Below are positions 1 to 7,955 of a stretch of DNA of 64,000 bases, piece after piece (within the stretch, counting starts at the first letter, position 1; each line of letters begins with the position of its first letter). The notes below the pieces were generated by a model that saw nothing but the letters and a program-made list of their open reading frames with translations, searched no databases and was not told the DNA's origin. Origin of the DNA: Methanoregula sp. UBA154 (GTDB lineage: Archaea; Halobacteriota; Methanomicrobia; Methanomicrobiales; Methanospirillaceae); the NCBI GenBank assembly GCA_002502245.1, contig DAPW01000007.1:1-64000 (forward strand), written 5' to 3'. A program made the translations under genes and the position numbers.

Positions 1-157
1 CGTTGAGGTTTTCTACCGAGCAAAAAAAAACACAAACTGCCCCGCCATGCCCTGGAGGGGCCCTGAAGCGGGGAGCCCTCGTGAAAATTATGATATCTTT
101 TCCGATTTTAATCGTTCTGGTATGAACTCCACAGGTTCATGCCCGTTTCTACAGAGC
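1..157 (-). repeat. Partial family-B structured repeat, cut by the window edge
   Basis: Read on the minus strand, this starts at 157 with GCTCTGTAGAAAC, continues through a GGCATGAAC/GTTCATACC hairpin and a CCCCGC/GCGGGG hairpin, and stops at a run of A. Positions 1-21 then hold GCTCGGTAGAAAACC, the start motif of a family-A unit that leaves the window. The third and fourth hairpins seen in fuller copies (for example 37625-37878) are missing, so this copy is truncated. A short open frame crosses it, but that frame is a by-product of GC content. Nothing else is visible up to the cupin gene. Confidence 0.7.
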
Positions 158-297
158 AGGAAACCATACCATTTCCCGCAATCCAGACCACCGTATCCCG
201 GCCACACTCGGGGGATGGTGGCACAAGGGGGGTTCATAGGATAAGAACGGGGGTATATACTAAGAAAAAAAAGAACGTGACAGGTTCACCCTAGTAC

Positions 298-702
298 TTA
301 TTTTTCTGTGGGTTTCCCGTCGTAATGCTCTTCCCGCGCAAGGGCCTCCTGCTTCGTCTTCCGGACAACCTTGTCCTGGTGCTCGGGCGGGGAGTAGATC
401 GTATACAGTTTGAGGTTTGTGGTCTTTGATGTGTTCACCACATTGTGTTTTGCGCCACAGGGCACGATGACGCCGCTGCCATCTTTCACCTTGTTCTTCA
501 CGCCATCGATCTCAACCACCCCTTCTCCTTCTTCGAAGCGGAAGAACTGGTCAACGTCATCATGCGTCTCTTCCCCGATGTCTTCCAGCGGTTTTAAGCA
601 CATCAGGACGAGCTGGCTGAATGAACTGGTATACAGTACCCGGCGGAAATCCGTGTTCTTTGTTGTCTCTTCCTCAAGATTTGCTGCAAATCCTTTCTTC
701 AT
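298..702 (-). CDS. Small cupin-domain protein
   Basis: This 134-residue protein is almost entirely one cupin barrel. It has the first cupin motif around residues 40-65 (acidic DDVDQFFRFEEG region with G-V-V-E) and the second around 70-90 (GSGVIVPCGAKHNVVNTS). The His/Glu positions fit a metal-binding RmlC-type cupin, although the canonical HxH pair of motif 1 is replaced by acidic residues, so metal use is uncertain. The C-terminal 30 residues are charged (Lys/Glu) and probably flexible. A strong Shine-Dalgarno AGGAGG lies 703-715 upstream of ATG 702, with a TATA-like GATATAAAG further up (about 735-745). It is transcribed alone, away from nadA. Small cupins of this kind act as sugar isomerases, dioxygenases or ligand sensors; the substrate cannot be told from sequence. 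Confidence 0.85.
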   Translation of the reverse strand: MKKGFAANLEEETTKNTDFRRVLYTSSFSQLVLMCLKPLEDIGEETHDDVDQFFRFEEGEGVVEIDGVKNKVKDGSGVIVPCGAKHNVVNTSKTTNLKLYTIYSPPEHQDKVVRKTKQEALAREEHYDGKPTEK

Positions 703-833
703 GATGTTTCCTCCTTTCTGACTGGTTCATGGTCCTTTATATCAGTTGCCCCTTCCAAGTGTCAGGAATGTCATCGTATCACATATTTGATAAATGACAT
801 GCACATAGAGAATACCACAACGTGAGCTGAACC

Positions 834-1742
834 GTGCAGGACATACCATCACTCCGGCAGGAAATCCGGCGGCTGAAGGAAGAACGGAACGCGATCCTTC
901 TCGTGCACAATTACCAGCCGCCCGAGATCCAGGACATCGCCGACCTCACCGGCGACTCGCTCGAACTCTCGCGGGCGGCGGCGAAGATGACGGGAGATGT
1001 GATCGTCTTCTGCGGCGTGGACTTCATGGCCGAGACCGCCGCTATCCTCTCCCCGGACAAGACCGTCCTCCTGCCCGCGGAGGATGCCTGCTGCCCGATG
1101 GCGCAGATGATCTCAGCGGATGAACTGAGGGAGGCAAAGGAGCGGTACCCCGATGCTGCCGTGGTCTGCTATGTCAATACCACCGCGGAGGTGAAAGCGG
1201 AGAGCGATATCTGCTGCACCTCGTCAAACGCGGTGAAGGTGGTCAATTCCCTGGAGCAGGAGACCGTCATCTTCGTCCCCGACCGGAACCTTGGCCGGTA
1301 TGTCCAGCGCTTCACGCCAAAGACGGTTCTCCCGTGGGAAGGATTCTGCATTGTGCACGACCGGATCACCCCCGGGCACATCCGGGAGGCAAAACAGCTG
1401 CACCCGGAAGCCGTCGTCCTGGTGCACCCCGAGTGCCGGCCGGAGGTTATCGACCTTGCGGACCACGTGGCAAGCACCTCCGGGATCATCCGGGAGGTCT
1501 GCACTTCAGGGAAGCAGGAGTTTATCATCGGCACGGAGACCGGCATCCTCCACCGGCTGAACCGGGACTGCCCGGGCAGGCAGTGCTATCCCCTCTCCCC
1601 GGCAGCAGTCTGCCGGAACATGAAGAAGACGGACCTTGCAATGGTGCGGGACTCATTGAAAACGCTCAGGCCCCGCATCACGGTGCCGCGGGATATTGCA
1701 GACCGGGCACGCGGTGCGATAGAACGGATGCTAGCGCTCTGA
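834..1742 (+). CDS. nadA: Quinolinate synthase NadA
   Basis: NadA condenses iminoaspartate with dihydroxyacetone phosphate to make quinolinate, the NAD precursor. The 302-residue length is typical. Three cysteines that ligate the [4Fe-4S] cluster are visible: the CCPMA region near residue 84, VHPEC near residue 199, and AVCRNMKK near residue 263. The N-terminal HNYQPPEIQ and GDSLELSR segments are family hallmarks. Translation starts at GTG 834; the upstream GTG at 822 runs straight into a stop. The usual partners (aspartate dehydrogenase or NadB, and NadC) are not adjacent, so the rest of the pathway must be encoded outside the window. The downstream neighbours are convergent. Confidence 0.95.
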   Translation: MQDIPSLRQEIRRLKEERNAILLVHNYQPPEIQDIADLTGDSLELSRAAAKMTGDVIVFCGVDFMAETAAILSPDKTVLLPAEDACCPMAQMISADELREAKERYPDAAVVCYVNTTAEVKAESDICCTSSNAVKVVNSLEQETVIFVPDRNLGRYVQRFTPKTVLPWEGFCIVHDRITPGHIREAKQLHPEAVVLVHPECRPEVIDLADHVASTSGIIREVCTSGKQEFIIGTETGILHRLNRDCPGRQCYPLSPAAVCRNMKKTDLAMVRDSLKTLRPRITVPRDIADRARGAIERMLAL

Positions 1743-1874
1743 ATTCTTTCCCACAGGGCAGAAGTTCCTGTAATTCATGGCGAGGGAATCCACCATTTTC
1801 GCACCAGCGGGGATATCACAAAAGGGGGGCGACCTGCACAAGCCACAAAGACAACGAGCAGCAGAGAACCGGAA

Positions 1875-2141
1875 TTATGCCTGGTTGCCCGTTCCTGCTT
1901 CCCGGGCCTTCACCTGCGCCATGATCTTGTGGTACGTCTCCTCGCCAACGCACTCCTTTGCATACCGGCACCACTGGACGCAGGAGAGGGCGTCGTTGTA
2001 GACCACAAAACCACAGTTCCTGCATGCAACTGAGGTGTCGTTTGAGAAGACCTCGATCTCTTCGCCGCACTGCGGGCATTTCTTGATCGAGAGGGTGGGG
2101 GTGCGCAGGTTCGCCGCACCCGGGCAATGGTCCAGCATCAT
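1875..2141 (-). CDS. Small zinc-ribbon protein
   Basis: An 88-residue protein with one clear four-cysteine ribbon: CPQCG near residue 22 and CRNCG near residue 40. A second cysteine set follows (SCVQWCRYAKECVG, residues 53-66) that could hold another metal. The C-terminus is a short charged helix. I do not recognise a functional family; small proteins of this shape occur in methanogens. Its ATG overlaps the stop of the SRAP gene by four bases (ATGA), so the two are translationally coupled and co-transcribed in the order SRAP then ribbon. A role connected with DNA-lesion handling is only an inference from that coupling. Confidence 0.75.
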   Translation of the reverse strand: MMLDHCPGAANLRTPTLSIKKCPQCGEEIEVFSNDTSVACRNCGFVVYNDALSCVQWCRYAKECVGEETYHKIMAQVKAREAGTGNQA

Positions 2142-2836
2142 GACTCCGGCAGGTGTGTCTGTGCGCCGGGAAATGAACCCAGCGGCTCGATCAGGCGTTC
2201 GTCATCCGGCACCGGGCTGTTCACCCGCTCCGAAACCGGTATGGCTTCCATGCAGCCGGCAGGGTACGGGACAAGGATCCGGTTCAGCTCCCCGCGGGGG
2301 AGCGGGCAGGCGTCCAGCCAGCGGTCCTCGTCTTCCCGGGAGAGGATGACGGGCATCCGGTCATGGAGCGGCGATACAAGCTCGTTTGCCTCGCAGGTAA
2401 CGATCGTATAGGTGCTGACGGTCACCCCCCCGGGGTGCTGCCACTGGTCATTAAGCCCGGCAAACGAGAAGAGCGGTTCACCGGCAAGCCGGATATAGTG
2501 GGGGACTTTCCGTTTCCCCTCATTCTTCCACTCAAAAAAACCGCTCGCCGGCACCAGGCACCGGTGAGAGGCAAGGAGCTCCCGGAACGCGGGCTTCTCC
2601 TCAAGCGTCTCCGCCCGTGCATTGATCAGGGGTTTTGCCGTGCGGATATCCCGGGTCCAGCGGGGGATGAGCCCCCAGCGCATGACCGCAAGGTGGTTCC
2701 GGTCCGAGCGGAGAATGACCGGCATCTCGCTCGCCGGCGCGACATTGAACCGCGAGCGTATGCCGATCATCGGGTCGAATACCCGGAAGCGGTTGCCGAG
2801 GTCATCGATACAGATGAGCGAGTACCGGCCGCACAT
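2138..2836 (-). CDS. SOS response-associated peptidase-like (SRAP/HMCES) protein
   Basis: SRAP proteins (YedK, HMCES) form a covalent thiazolidine link between Cys2 and abasic sites in single-stranded DNA and so protect them. The start was placed at ATG 2836 because it gives the invariant MCGRYS N-terminus with catalytic Cys2; an upstream in-frame ATG at 2875 would bury the cysteine. Other family motifs are visible: WGLIPRW near residue 67, NARAET near residue 85, RCLVPASGFFEW near residue 105 and HDRMPVIL near residue 170 with the conserved His. At 232 residues the length is normal. A TATA-like ATATATC around 2865-2872 suggests a nearly leaderless transcript. It is followed by a four-base-overlapping zinc-ribbon gene. 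Confidence 0.93.
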   Translation of the reverse strand: MCGRYSLICIDDLGNRFRVFDPMIGIRSRFNVAPASEMPVILRSDRNHLAVMRWGLIPRWTRDIRTAKPLINARAETLEEKPAFRELLASHRCLVPASGFFEWKNEGKRKVPHYIRLAGEPLFSFAGLNDQWQHPGGVTVSTYTIVTCEANELVSPLHDRMPVILSREDEDRWLDACPLPRGELNRILVPYPAGCMEAIPVSERVNSPVPDDERLIEPLGSFPGAQTHLPES

Positions 2837-3167
2837 GGGTGATCGTTTCGGATCTTTGCTGAACAGATATATCATGCTGCCGCAGGTGCGGTGAAAATGT
2901 CGTGCCGGAACAAGGGGCCGGTGATTTTACCGGCCACGAAGCGGTGTTCCGCTGTGGTAGTAACGACCGTGTGCAACCGGCCGTGGGTTTTGCAATCTGC
3001 CGGAAGGACCTGGTGGCGCTTGCCGTGACTCATCTCTGGTGCGATCCGTTGTCAGGAGGACCATTCCTGACTGCTACTCAGGCAGCACCAGGCCGGTGGC
3101 GGAGATGACGCCCGTGCCGGTCCATCCAAAGTTACAATATCAGCTGCCGCCAAGTAACCGGCAGGTA
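2837..3167. other. Intergenic region with two perfect hairpins
   Basis: This 331-bp stretch lies between the divergent SRAP and Rsm22 genes and contains no convincing gene. It carries two short perfect inverted repeats: GGCCGGT/ACCGGCC at 2916-2922 and 2929-2935 (6-base loop), and GTCAGGA/TCCTGAC at 3051-3057 and 3065-3071 (7-base loop). The second lies about 100 bp upstream of the chosen Rsm22 start. They could be 5'-leader structures or operators. Confidence 0.5.
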
Positions 3168-4658
3168 ATGAACGAGAACGATCTCATCAGGGCCCTGAAA
3201 TCTGTTGCCGAAACAAAACCGGTCTTCCGCCTGTCGGAGATCCTGCCGTATCCCGATGAGCCGGTGCCGGTTGCGGAACTGTTTGCCATGCTCTCACCGC
3301 ACCTGCCGGCACTGAAGCTGCGGGCAGAACAGAGCGGCGGCGATGTTATCATCTCCCGGATCCTGCCTTCACAAACCTATCTCCTGAATCCGGGGGAGTC
3401 GGAACGACTCGCAAAGTTCTTTGCCATGCGTTCGATACCCTCTCTCCTCCAGCAGGGTATCGAAGACTATATCCTGAAAAAGAGCGGGAAGGAGCGGGAC
3501 GACCCGGCCATCCTCGACCGCCTCCGGAAGGCCATCGTTGCCCAGAAGGACGATTACTGGAAACCGGTGCAGAAACGATTGCTCCGGTATACCCGGGCAT
3601 ACACTGTGCTCGGGTACCTCGCGTACCATTTCCCGGTGTACTTCCTGCAGACAGAACACCTGCTGGAGATGCTTGCCCGTGACGGCCTCTTAAAAAAGAG
3701 CATGACCATCCTTGATATCGGGACCGGCCCGGGCGTGGTCCCGCTCGCCATCGCGGACTTCTGGTCCCGGCTCGACGGCGCGAAGGCCGATGTCTATTCA
3801 GTTGAGCGCTCGGAGGAGCACATCGAGGCGTTCCTGTACCTGCGGGACCAGTTCGTACCCAAGGGGGGGAAGGTCTCGGTCAAACCCCCCGTCAAAGCGG
3901 ATATCACCACCCCCGGCCTGATCAGGATCCCGCCGCAGGTCGATCTCCTGGTCTTTTCCAATGTCCTCAATGAACTGAATGACAGACCCCCTGCAGAGCG
4001 TGCGGACCTCGTGATGCAGTACGCGGAACGGCTTGCACCGGATGGCACGATCCTGATCGTCGAGCCTGCCGAGGAGGCGGTCTCCACGCAGCTCCGGCTG
4101 CTCACCCTTGCCCTCAAAAAGCGCGGGCTCACGGTCCACAGCCCCTGCTCATTTATCTGGGGCACGAACTGCACGCCGGACCGCTGCTGGAGCTTTGCCA
4201 CGAAGCGGAACATCCTGCCCACCCGGCTCATGGGAAACCTTGCAGAATGTTCTGAGCCGTTCCGGTATATCAACATCGATATCAAGTACAGCTACGCGGT
4301 GCTCCGGAAAGACACCCTGACCCGGCACTGCTACCGGGTACCGCCCGGATCCCGGGTGCTGCGGTTATCCCAGATCCGCCGCCATGTTGATAAGCGGATC
4401 AATCTCATTGCCGCAAAGATGTCGGAAAACCTCGGGGATGCAAAGAACCTGATGTTCCGGATCTGCGACGGCACCGCGGATACGCCGGTCTTTGCGGTGG
4501 TTCCCGCGTTCCAGGTCACTCCCGAAAACGAGCGGATCGTATCGGCACCGTACGGTGCAATCCTCATGCTGCGGGGCGTGCACGTCCGGTACAACCCAAA
4601 GCACGATGCCTATAACGTGCTGGTGAGCCGGCAAACCATCATCGATAATGCGGAGTGA
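3168..4658 (+). CDS. Rsm22-type ribosomal small-subunit methyltransferase-like protein
   Basis: The protein (496 residues) matches the Rsm22/METTL17 family, Rossmann-fold SAM-binding proteins that act in small ribosomal subunit assembly. The SAM motif LDIGTGPGVVP is at residues 181-191, an acidic second-strand motif (YSVERS) follows near residue 208, and NVLNEL near residue 265 is the post-motif. A cysteine cluster C-x8-C-x4-C at about residues 327-341, plus a Cys in LAECSEP, matches the family's iron-sulfur or zinc site. The first 120 residues are a family-specific helical domain. I chose ATG 3168 because conserved sequence begins there; ATGs at 3105 and 3039 are alternatives but encode low-quality sequence. 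The next gene downstream is a radical SAM protein, 316 bp away. Confidence 0.85.
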   Translation: MNENDLIRALKSVAETKPVFRLSEILPYPDEPVPVAELFAMLSPHLPALKLRAEQSGGDVIISRILPSQTYLLNPGESERLAKFFAMRSIPSLLQQGIEDYILKKSGKERDDPAILDRLRKAIVAQKDDYWKPVQKRLLRYTRAYTVLGYLAYHFPVYFLQTEHLLEMLARDGLLKKSMTILDIGTGPGVVPLAIADFWSRLDGAKADVYSVERSEEHIEAFLYLRDQFVPKGGKVSVKPPVKADITTPGLIRIPPQVDLLVFSNVLNELNDRPPAERADLVMQYAERLAPDGTILIVEPAEEAVSTQLRLLTLALKKRGLTVHSPCSFIWGTNCTPDRCWSFATKRNILPTRLMGNLAECSEPFRYINIDIKYSYAVLRKDTLTRHCYRVPPGSRVLRLSQIRRHVDKRINLIAAKMSENLGDAKNLMFRICDGTADTPVFAVVPAFQVTPENERIVSAPYGAILMLRGVHVRYNPKHDAYNVLVSRQTIIDNAE

Positions 4659-4974
4659 CCCCGGGGAGCGGTGACAGCAGAGGGGGGCCACGCGGAACAG
4701 AACCGGGAACCCGGGGGAGCCGGACCCCCCGGTACGGCGTTCCGGTAGTACGGTGCCGGAGCGTTCTGTGCGCGGGATGACCGGCGCAGCGCACAGCTGT
4801 TCGTCATAATCCTGACGAACGGCGAATCATCAGGCGGGGATCGCACCGGAAACGAGCCCGGGCATGCATGCAGGGTCCGGCACTTCCGCATTCGGTCAGA
4901 AGTGTTTTCTGCTCAGCTGTCGAAAATTAGTGATACATTCCGGGCCGTTCCCGGTCCGGGTCTCCAGGAAGATC
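4659..4974. other. Intergenic region with tandem perfect hairpins
   Basis: No gene is seen. Two neighbouring perfect inverted repeats stand out: CTGTGCGC/GCGCACAG at 4766-4773 and 4789-4796, followed two bases later by GTTCGTCA/TGACGAAC at 4799-4806 and 4813-4820 with a six-base loop. Both are well upstream of the radical SAM start (4975) and could be part of its leader or a 3' structure of the Rsm22-like gene. Confidence 0.5.
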
Positions 4975-5967
4975 ATGTCACTCTCCAGAGGTTGTGTTCT
5001 CTGCCACCAGGGCGCAAAGATGGTGCTGTTCGTTACGGGACGCTGCCACCGCGCCTGCTGGTACTGCCCGCTCTCCCGCGAGCGGAAGGGGACCGATACC
5101 GTCTTTGCCAACGAGCATCCGGTGGATATTCCGGCCCAGATCATCCAGGAAGCAGAGAATATGAGTGCCCTCGGGACCGGCATTACCGGTGGAGAACCGC
5201 TCCTCTGCCTTGATAAGGTGACAGAATACTGCCGGCTCTTAAAGGAGCATTTCGGCCCGGAGCACCAGATCCACCTGTACACGGGAAAGGCCCCGACTGA
5301 TGCTGAGCTGGCACAGATGCAGGGGCTCGTGGACGAGATCCGCCTTCACCCCCCGCAGGAATGCTGGAGCGAGATCCTCACCTCGGAGTTCCTCGTTTCG
5401 GCCCGGCATGCAAAAGCAATGGGGTTCGCTATCGGTATCGAGGTCCCGGCACTGCCCGGGCTCGAACTGCTCATCCCGGCACTCCCCTCCCTCGACTTCC
5501 TCAACATCAACGAGCTGGAATGGGGGGAGAGCAATGCGTACAACATGCGGGAACGCGGGTATGAGCTCGCCGATGAACTGCACAATGCTATCGAGGGGGC
5601 AGAAGGCTGGGCAGCAGAACTCTGCCGGCACGAGAACGTGCACTGGTGCACCTCTGCCTTCAAGGACTCGGTGCAGCTGCGGGAGCGCCTGAAGCGGGTT
5701 GCACACAACACGGCCCGGCCCTTTGATGAGATCACCGATGACGGCACGATCGTGTACGGGGTCTTCGAACCCGTTTCCGGCGGAACCGCCGATCTCGCAC
5801 CGTTTTTTGAGGAGCGGTTCGAGCCGGATAGTTTTTCGGTCTTCGAAGACCGGGTCGAGATGGCATGGTGGCTCCTGGAGAAATATGCGGACGAGCTTGC
5901 GGGGAAGAAATATGTTATCGAACGGTATCCCAATGGTGGCATGGTCGTGGAGATGACACCCCTGTGA
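4975..5967 (+). CDS. Radical SAM protein of unknown substrate
   Basis: The radical SAM cluster motif C-x3-C-x2-C is at residues 24-31 (GRCHRACWYC), and an extra CxxC (residues 7-10) precedes it. GGEPLL near residue 68 is the SAM-binding GGE motif. The core TIM barrel runs to about residue 220, followed by a 110-residue C-terminal region that may recognise substrate and has only one or two cysteines. ATG 4975 was chosen because AGGA sits seven bases upstream and the methionine directly precedes the conserved CVLC; longer in-frame starts exist. The family is archaeal and I do not know its reaction. Its stop codon overlaps the GTG of the cis-prenyltransferase gene, so the two are co-transcribed. 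Confidence 0.88.
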   Translation: MSLSRGCVLCHQGAKMVLFVTGRCHRACWYCPLSRERKGTDTVFANEHPVDIPAQIIQEAENMSALGTGITGGEPLLCLDKVTEYCRLLKEHFGPEHQIHLYTGKAPTDAELAQMQGLVDEIRLHPPQECWSEILTSEFLVSARHAKAMGFAIGIEVPALPGLELLIPALPSLDFLNINELEWGESNAYNMRERGYELADELHNAIEGAEGWAAELCRHENVHWCTSAFKDSVQLRERLKRVAHNTARPFDEITDDGTIVYGVFEPVSGGTADLAPFFEERFEPDSFSVFEDRVEMAWWLLEKYADELAGKKYVIERYPNGGMVVEMTPL

Positions 5968-6746
5968 TCGGGAGGGCGCTGATAGAACCGCTCTACGAGC
6001 GGTACCTTCGCCTGCAGGAGCGGCATGTGCCCAACCATATCGCCATCATCCAGGACGGAAACCGCCGGTATGCGAAGCTGCTGGGTATCGATACCGCAAG
6101 CGGTCACCGTGCCGGTGCGGACAAGACCGAGGAGATGCTCGACTGGGCCCATGAGATCGGCATCCGCCATATCACGCTCTATACCTTCTCCACGGAAAAT
6201 TTCTCCCGCCGGAAGGATGAAGTCGGGCACCTTTTCGCGCTGTTCAAGGAAAAACTCTCCCTGGTCGTGGAGGACAAGCGGGTAAAAAAATACCGGATCC
6301 GCATACAGATCGTGGGCGACCGCACGCTCCTCCCGGATGACCTCCGGTCAGCAGTCGATGCGGCCGAGGCGTCGACAAAGGACCACGACGGGTTCTGCCT
6401 GAATATCGCGCTTGCCTACGGGGGGAGGAACGAGATCGTGCTGGCTGCCCGCAAGATCCTCACTGACGTTGCCGGCAGGGGACTGGACCCGGAGAGCATC
6501 GATGTCCGGATGGTGGAGCAGCACCTCCACGGGGGAAAAGGAATACCCCCGGTGGACCTGATCATCCGGACCGGTAACGATTACCGTACCTCCAACTTCC
6601 TGCCATGGCTTGCAAGCGGGCACGAGTCGGCGGTCTACTTCTGTGCCCCTTACTGGCCGCTGTTCCGGAAGATCGACCTTCTGCGGGCTATCCGCATCTA
6701 CGACCAGCGGGTGGCAGCCAGAAACGGCGGGACTGCCAATTCTTAA
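5964..6746 (+). CDS. uppS: Cis-prenyltransferase, catalytic-type subunit (UppS family)
   Basis: This enzyme chains isopentenyl diphosphate units in cis to make the long polyprenyl phosphate carrier used for glycan assembly at the membrane. The catalytic signature IAIIQDGNRRYAK has Asp31 followed by G-N-R-R. Further family motifs are STENFSR near residue 85, GGRNEI near residue 153 and LIIRTGNDYRTSNFLPW near residue 203. The start is GTG 5964, which overlaps the previous stop (GTGA), has GGAG about a dozen bases upstream and gives a 260-residue protein. The C-terminus reads R-N-G at residues 253-255 instead of the usual RRFGG, which suggests that it may need a partner. A divergent paralogue at 7956-8594 is the obvious candidate. 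Confidence 0.93.
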   Translation: MIGRALIEPLYERYLRLQERHVPNHIAIIQDGNRRYAKLLGIDTASGHRAGADKTEEMLDWAHEIGIRHITLYTFSTENFSRRKDEVGHLFALFKEKLSLVVEDKRVKKYRIRIQIVGDRTLLPDDLRSAVDAAEASTKDHDGFCLNIALAYGGRNEIVLAARKILTDVAGRGLDPESIDVRMVEQHLHGGKGIPPVDLIIRTGNDYRTSNFLPWLASGHESAVYFCAPYWPLFRKIDLLRAIRIYDQRVAARNGGTANS

Positions 6747-6801
6747 AAAACCGGATCGCGTACTATATTTCTCCGGGTGACAGATCAGGAGATGATCGGG
6801 T

Positions 6802-7485
6802 ATGACGGGGAAGAGAGAGAGCGGTGCGTTCTGGCACCACACGACGGTGGTCCTGCAGGCGGACATTTACCGGCAGGCGCTCGAACGGGGAATAGATATC
6901 AGCGATGCCTGCAACCGGGCGCTCGCCGGCCTGACAGGCAGTGAATACCACCCGCAGCGGGAAGATGTCCCTGCCCCGCCACCCGTTATCATAGCCAGGA
7001 ATGGTGCCTCCCCGCAGTCCCCCGGTGAGACAAAAAAAGTCCCCGCCAGGAAGCTGCCGCCGGTCATCAACGCGGATGACCCGGCTGCACCGGTACGGGT
7101 CGTGCAGGCAAAAGCCCCGGTAAAAAATGTCCCCCCGGAGACTCCGGTACCTGCACCTGCCCCGGAGGAGGCGCCACCGACGCTCCCTGCTGCCACAACG
7201 AAAAAAACAGCGGTTCCAAAAGGTGCTCCTGCATCCGCAAAGAAGAAGTCCCCGAAAGATGCGCTGAAGACATTCTTCGCCGCAAAGATTGTCCGCACGG
7301 ATGAAGCAGGGGACGTGGTGGATAAGGACGAACTCTACGAGCTGTTCGCCCGCTTCTGCCGCGAGCACCGGATCACACCGGTACCGGAACGAAAAAAGGT
7401 TACCATTGCGCTGAAGAACCAGTTCGCCCTGACGGAAAAGGTGGTGAACGGCACGCCGTCCTGGACCGGTATCCGGTTGAAATAA
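6802..7485 (+). CDS. Putative DNA-binding protein: CcdA-like N-terminus and primase-type winged helix C-terminus
   Basis: Three parts are visible in 227 residues. Residues 12-46 resemble the N-terminus of CcdA-type antitoxins (TTVVLQADIYRQALERGI followed by DACNRALAGL). Residues 50-150 are a Pro/Ala/Lys-rich linker with no fold. Residues 150-227 resemble the winged-helix domain at the C-terminus of phage and plasmid D5-type primases: a DELYELFARFC helix, a PVPERKKVTIALKNQF segment, and the closing W-T-G-I-R-L-K. I do not know a named family that joins these. The transcript ends at a seven-T run directly after the stop. The protein could be a chromosomal relic of a plasmid regulator or a nucleoid protein; both ideas are inference. 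Confidence 0.6.
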   Translation: MTGKRESGAFWHHTTVVLQADIYRQALERGIDISDACNRALAGLTGSEYHPQREDVPAPPPVIIARNGASPQSPGETKKVPARKLPPVINADDPAAPVRVVQAKAPVKNVPPETPVPAPAPEEAPPTLPAATTKKTAVPKGAPASAKKKSPKDALKTFFAAKIVRTDEAGDVVDKDELYELFARFCREHRITPVPERKKVTIALKNQFALTEKVVNGTPSWTGIRLK

Positions 7486-7486
7486 C

Positions 7487-7493
7487 TTTTTTT
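7487..7493 (+). terminator. Oligo-T terminator after the 6802-7485 gene
   Basis: A run of seven T starts just past the TAA stop, the usual form of an archaeal intrinsic terminator. Beyond it begins the repeat region. Confidence 0.5.
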
Positions 7494-7519
7494 CTATAGC
7501 TTCCTGCCCGCAGGAACAG

Positions 7520-7930
7520 GTATAAAAAAACTGCCCGGTAGAAAACTCTTTTAAAAAGATGAGGTCCCCCCCTTGCGCCAGCTCTGCCCCGTAGGGGGCG
7601 GGGGCGTATGCGATGCCCCGGTATGACTTTTATTGAAACGTCCTGTTTTTTTGTAAAACTACACGGTAGAGAACCTCTTTTTAATGTGAGATCACCTCCC
7701 CCCTTGCGCCAGCCCTGACCCCGTCAGGGGCTCAATCGCGCATGTGCCGTGGGATTATCCGTACTGTCCTCATTCAAAATTGACCAGCTCATACGGCGTT
7801 ATCGCAATTCGGGGATGCCACAGCGGCGGGGGCGAAGCCCCAATTAAGCGTCAGAATTGTGCAAAGGATTTCCCATGAAAATTGCATGAAACCAATGTGA
7901 TTTTAGGATTTTTTACTCTCTCAATTATTT
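7520..7930 (+). repeat. Family-A structured repeat, two tandem heads
   Basis: Two family-A heads follow one another, at about 7530-7610 and 7665-7760. Each begins with GGTAGAAAAC or GGTAGAGAAC and continues to the TTGCGCCAGC box with a C-rich/G-rich hairpin. Only the second goes on to the GGCGGGGGCGAAGCCCC hairpin (about 7828-7845) and the GCGTCA end. The copy fills the space between two convergent genes. No gene is seen in 7486-7955. Confidence 0.7.
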
Positions 7931-7955
7931 GCGATGAACGCCGCCGCCCAGGGGC

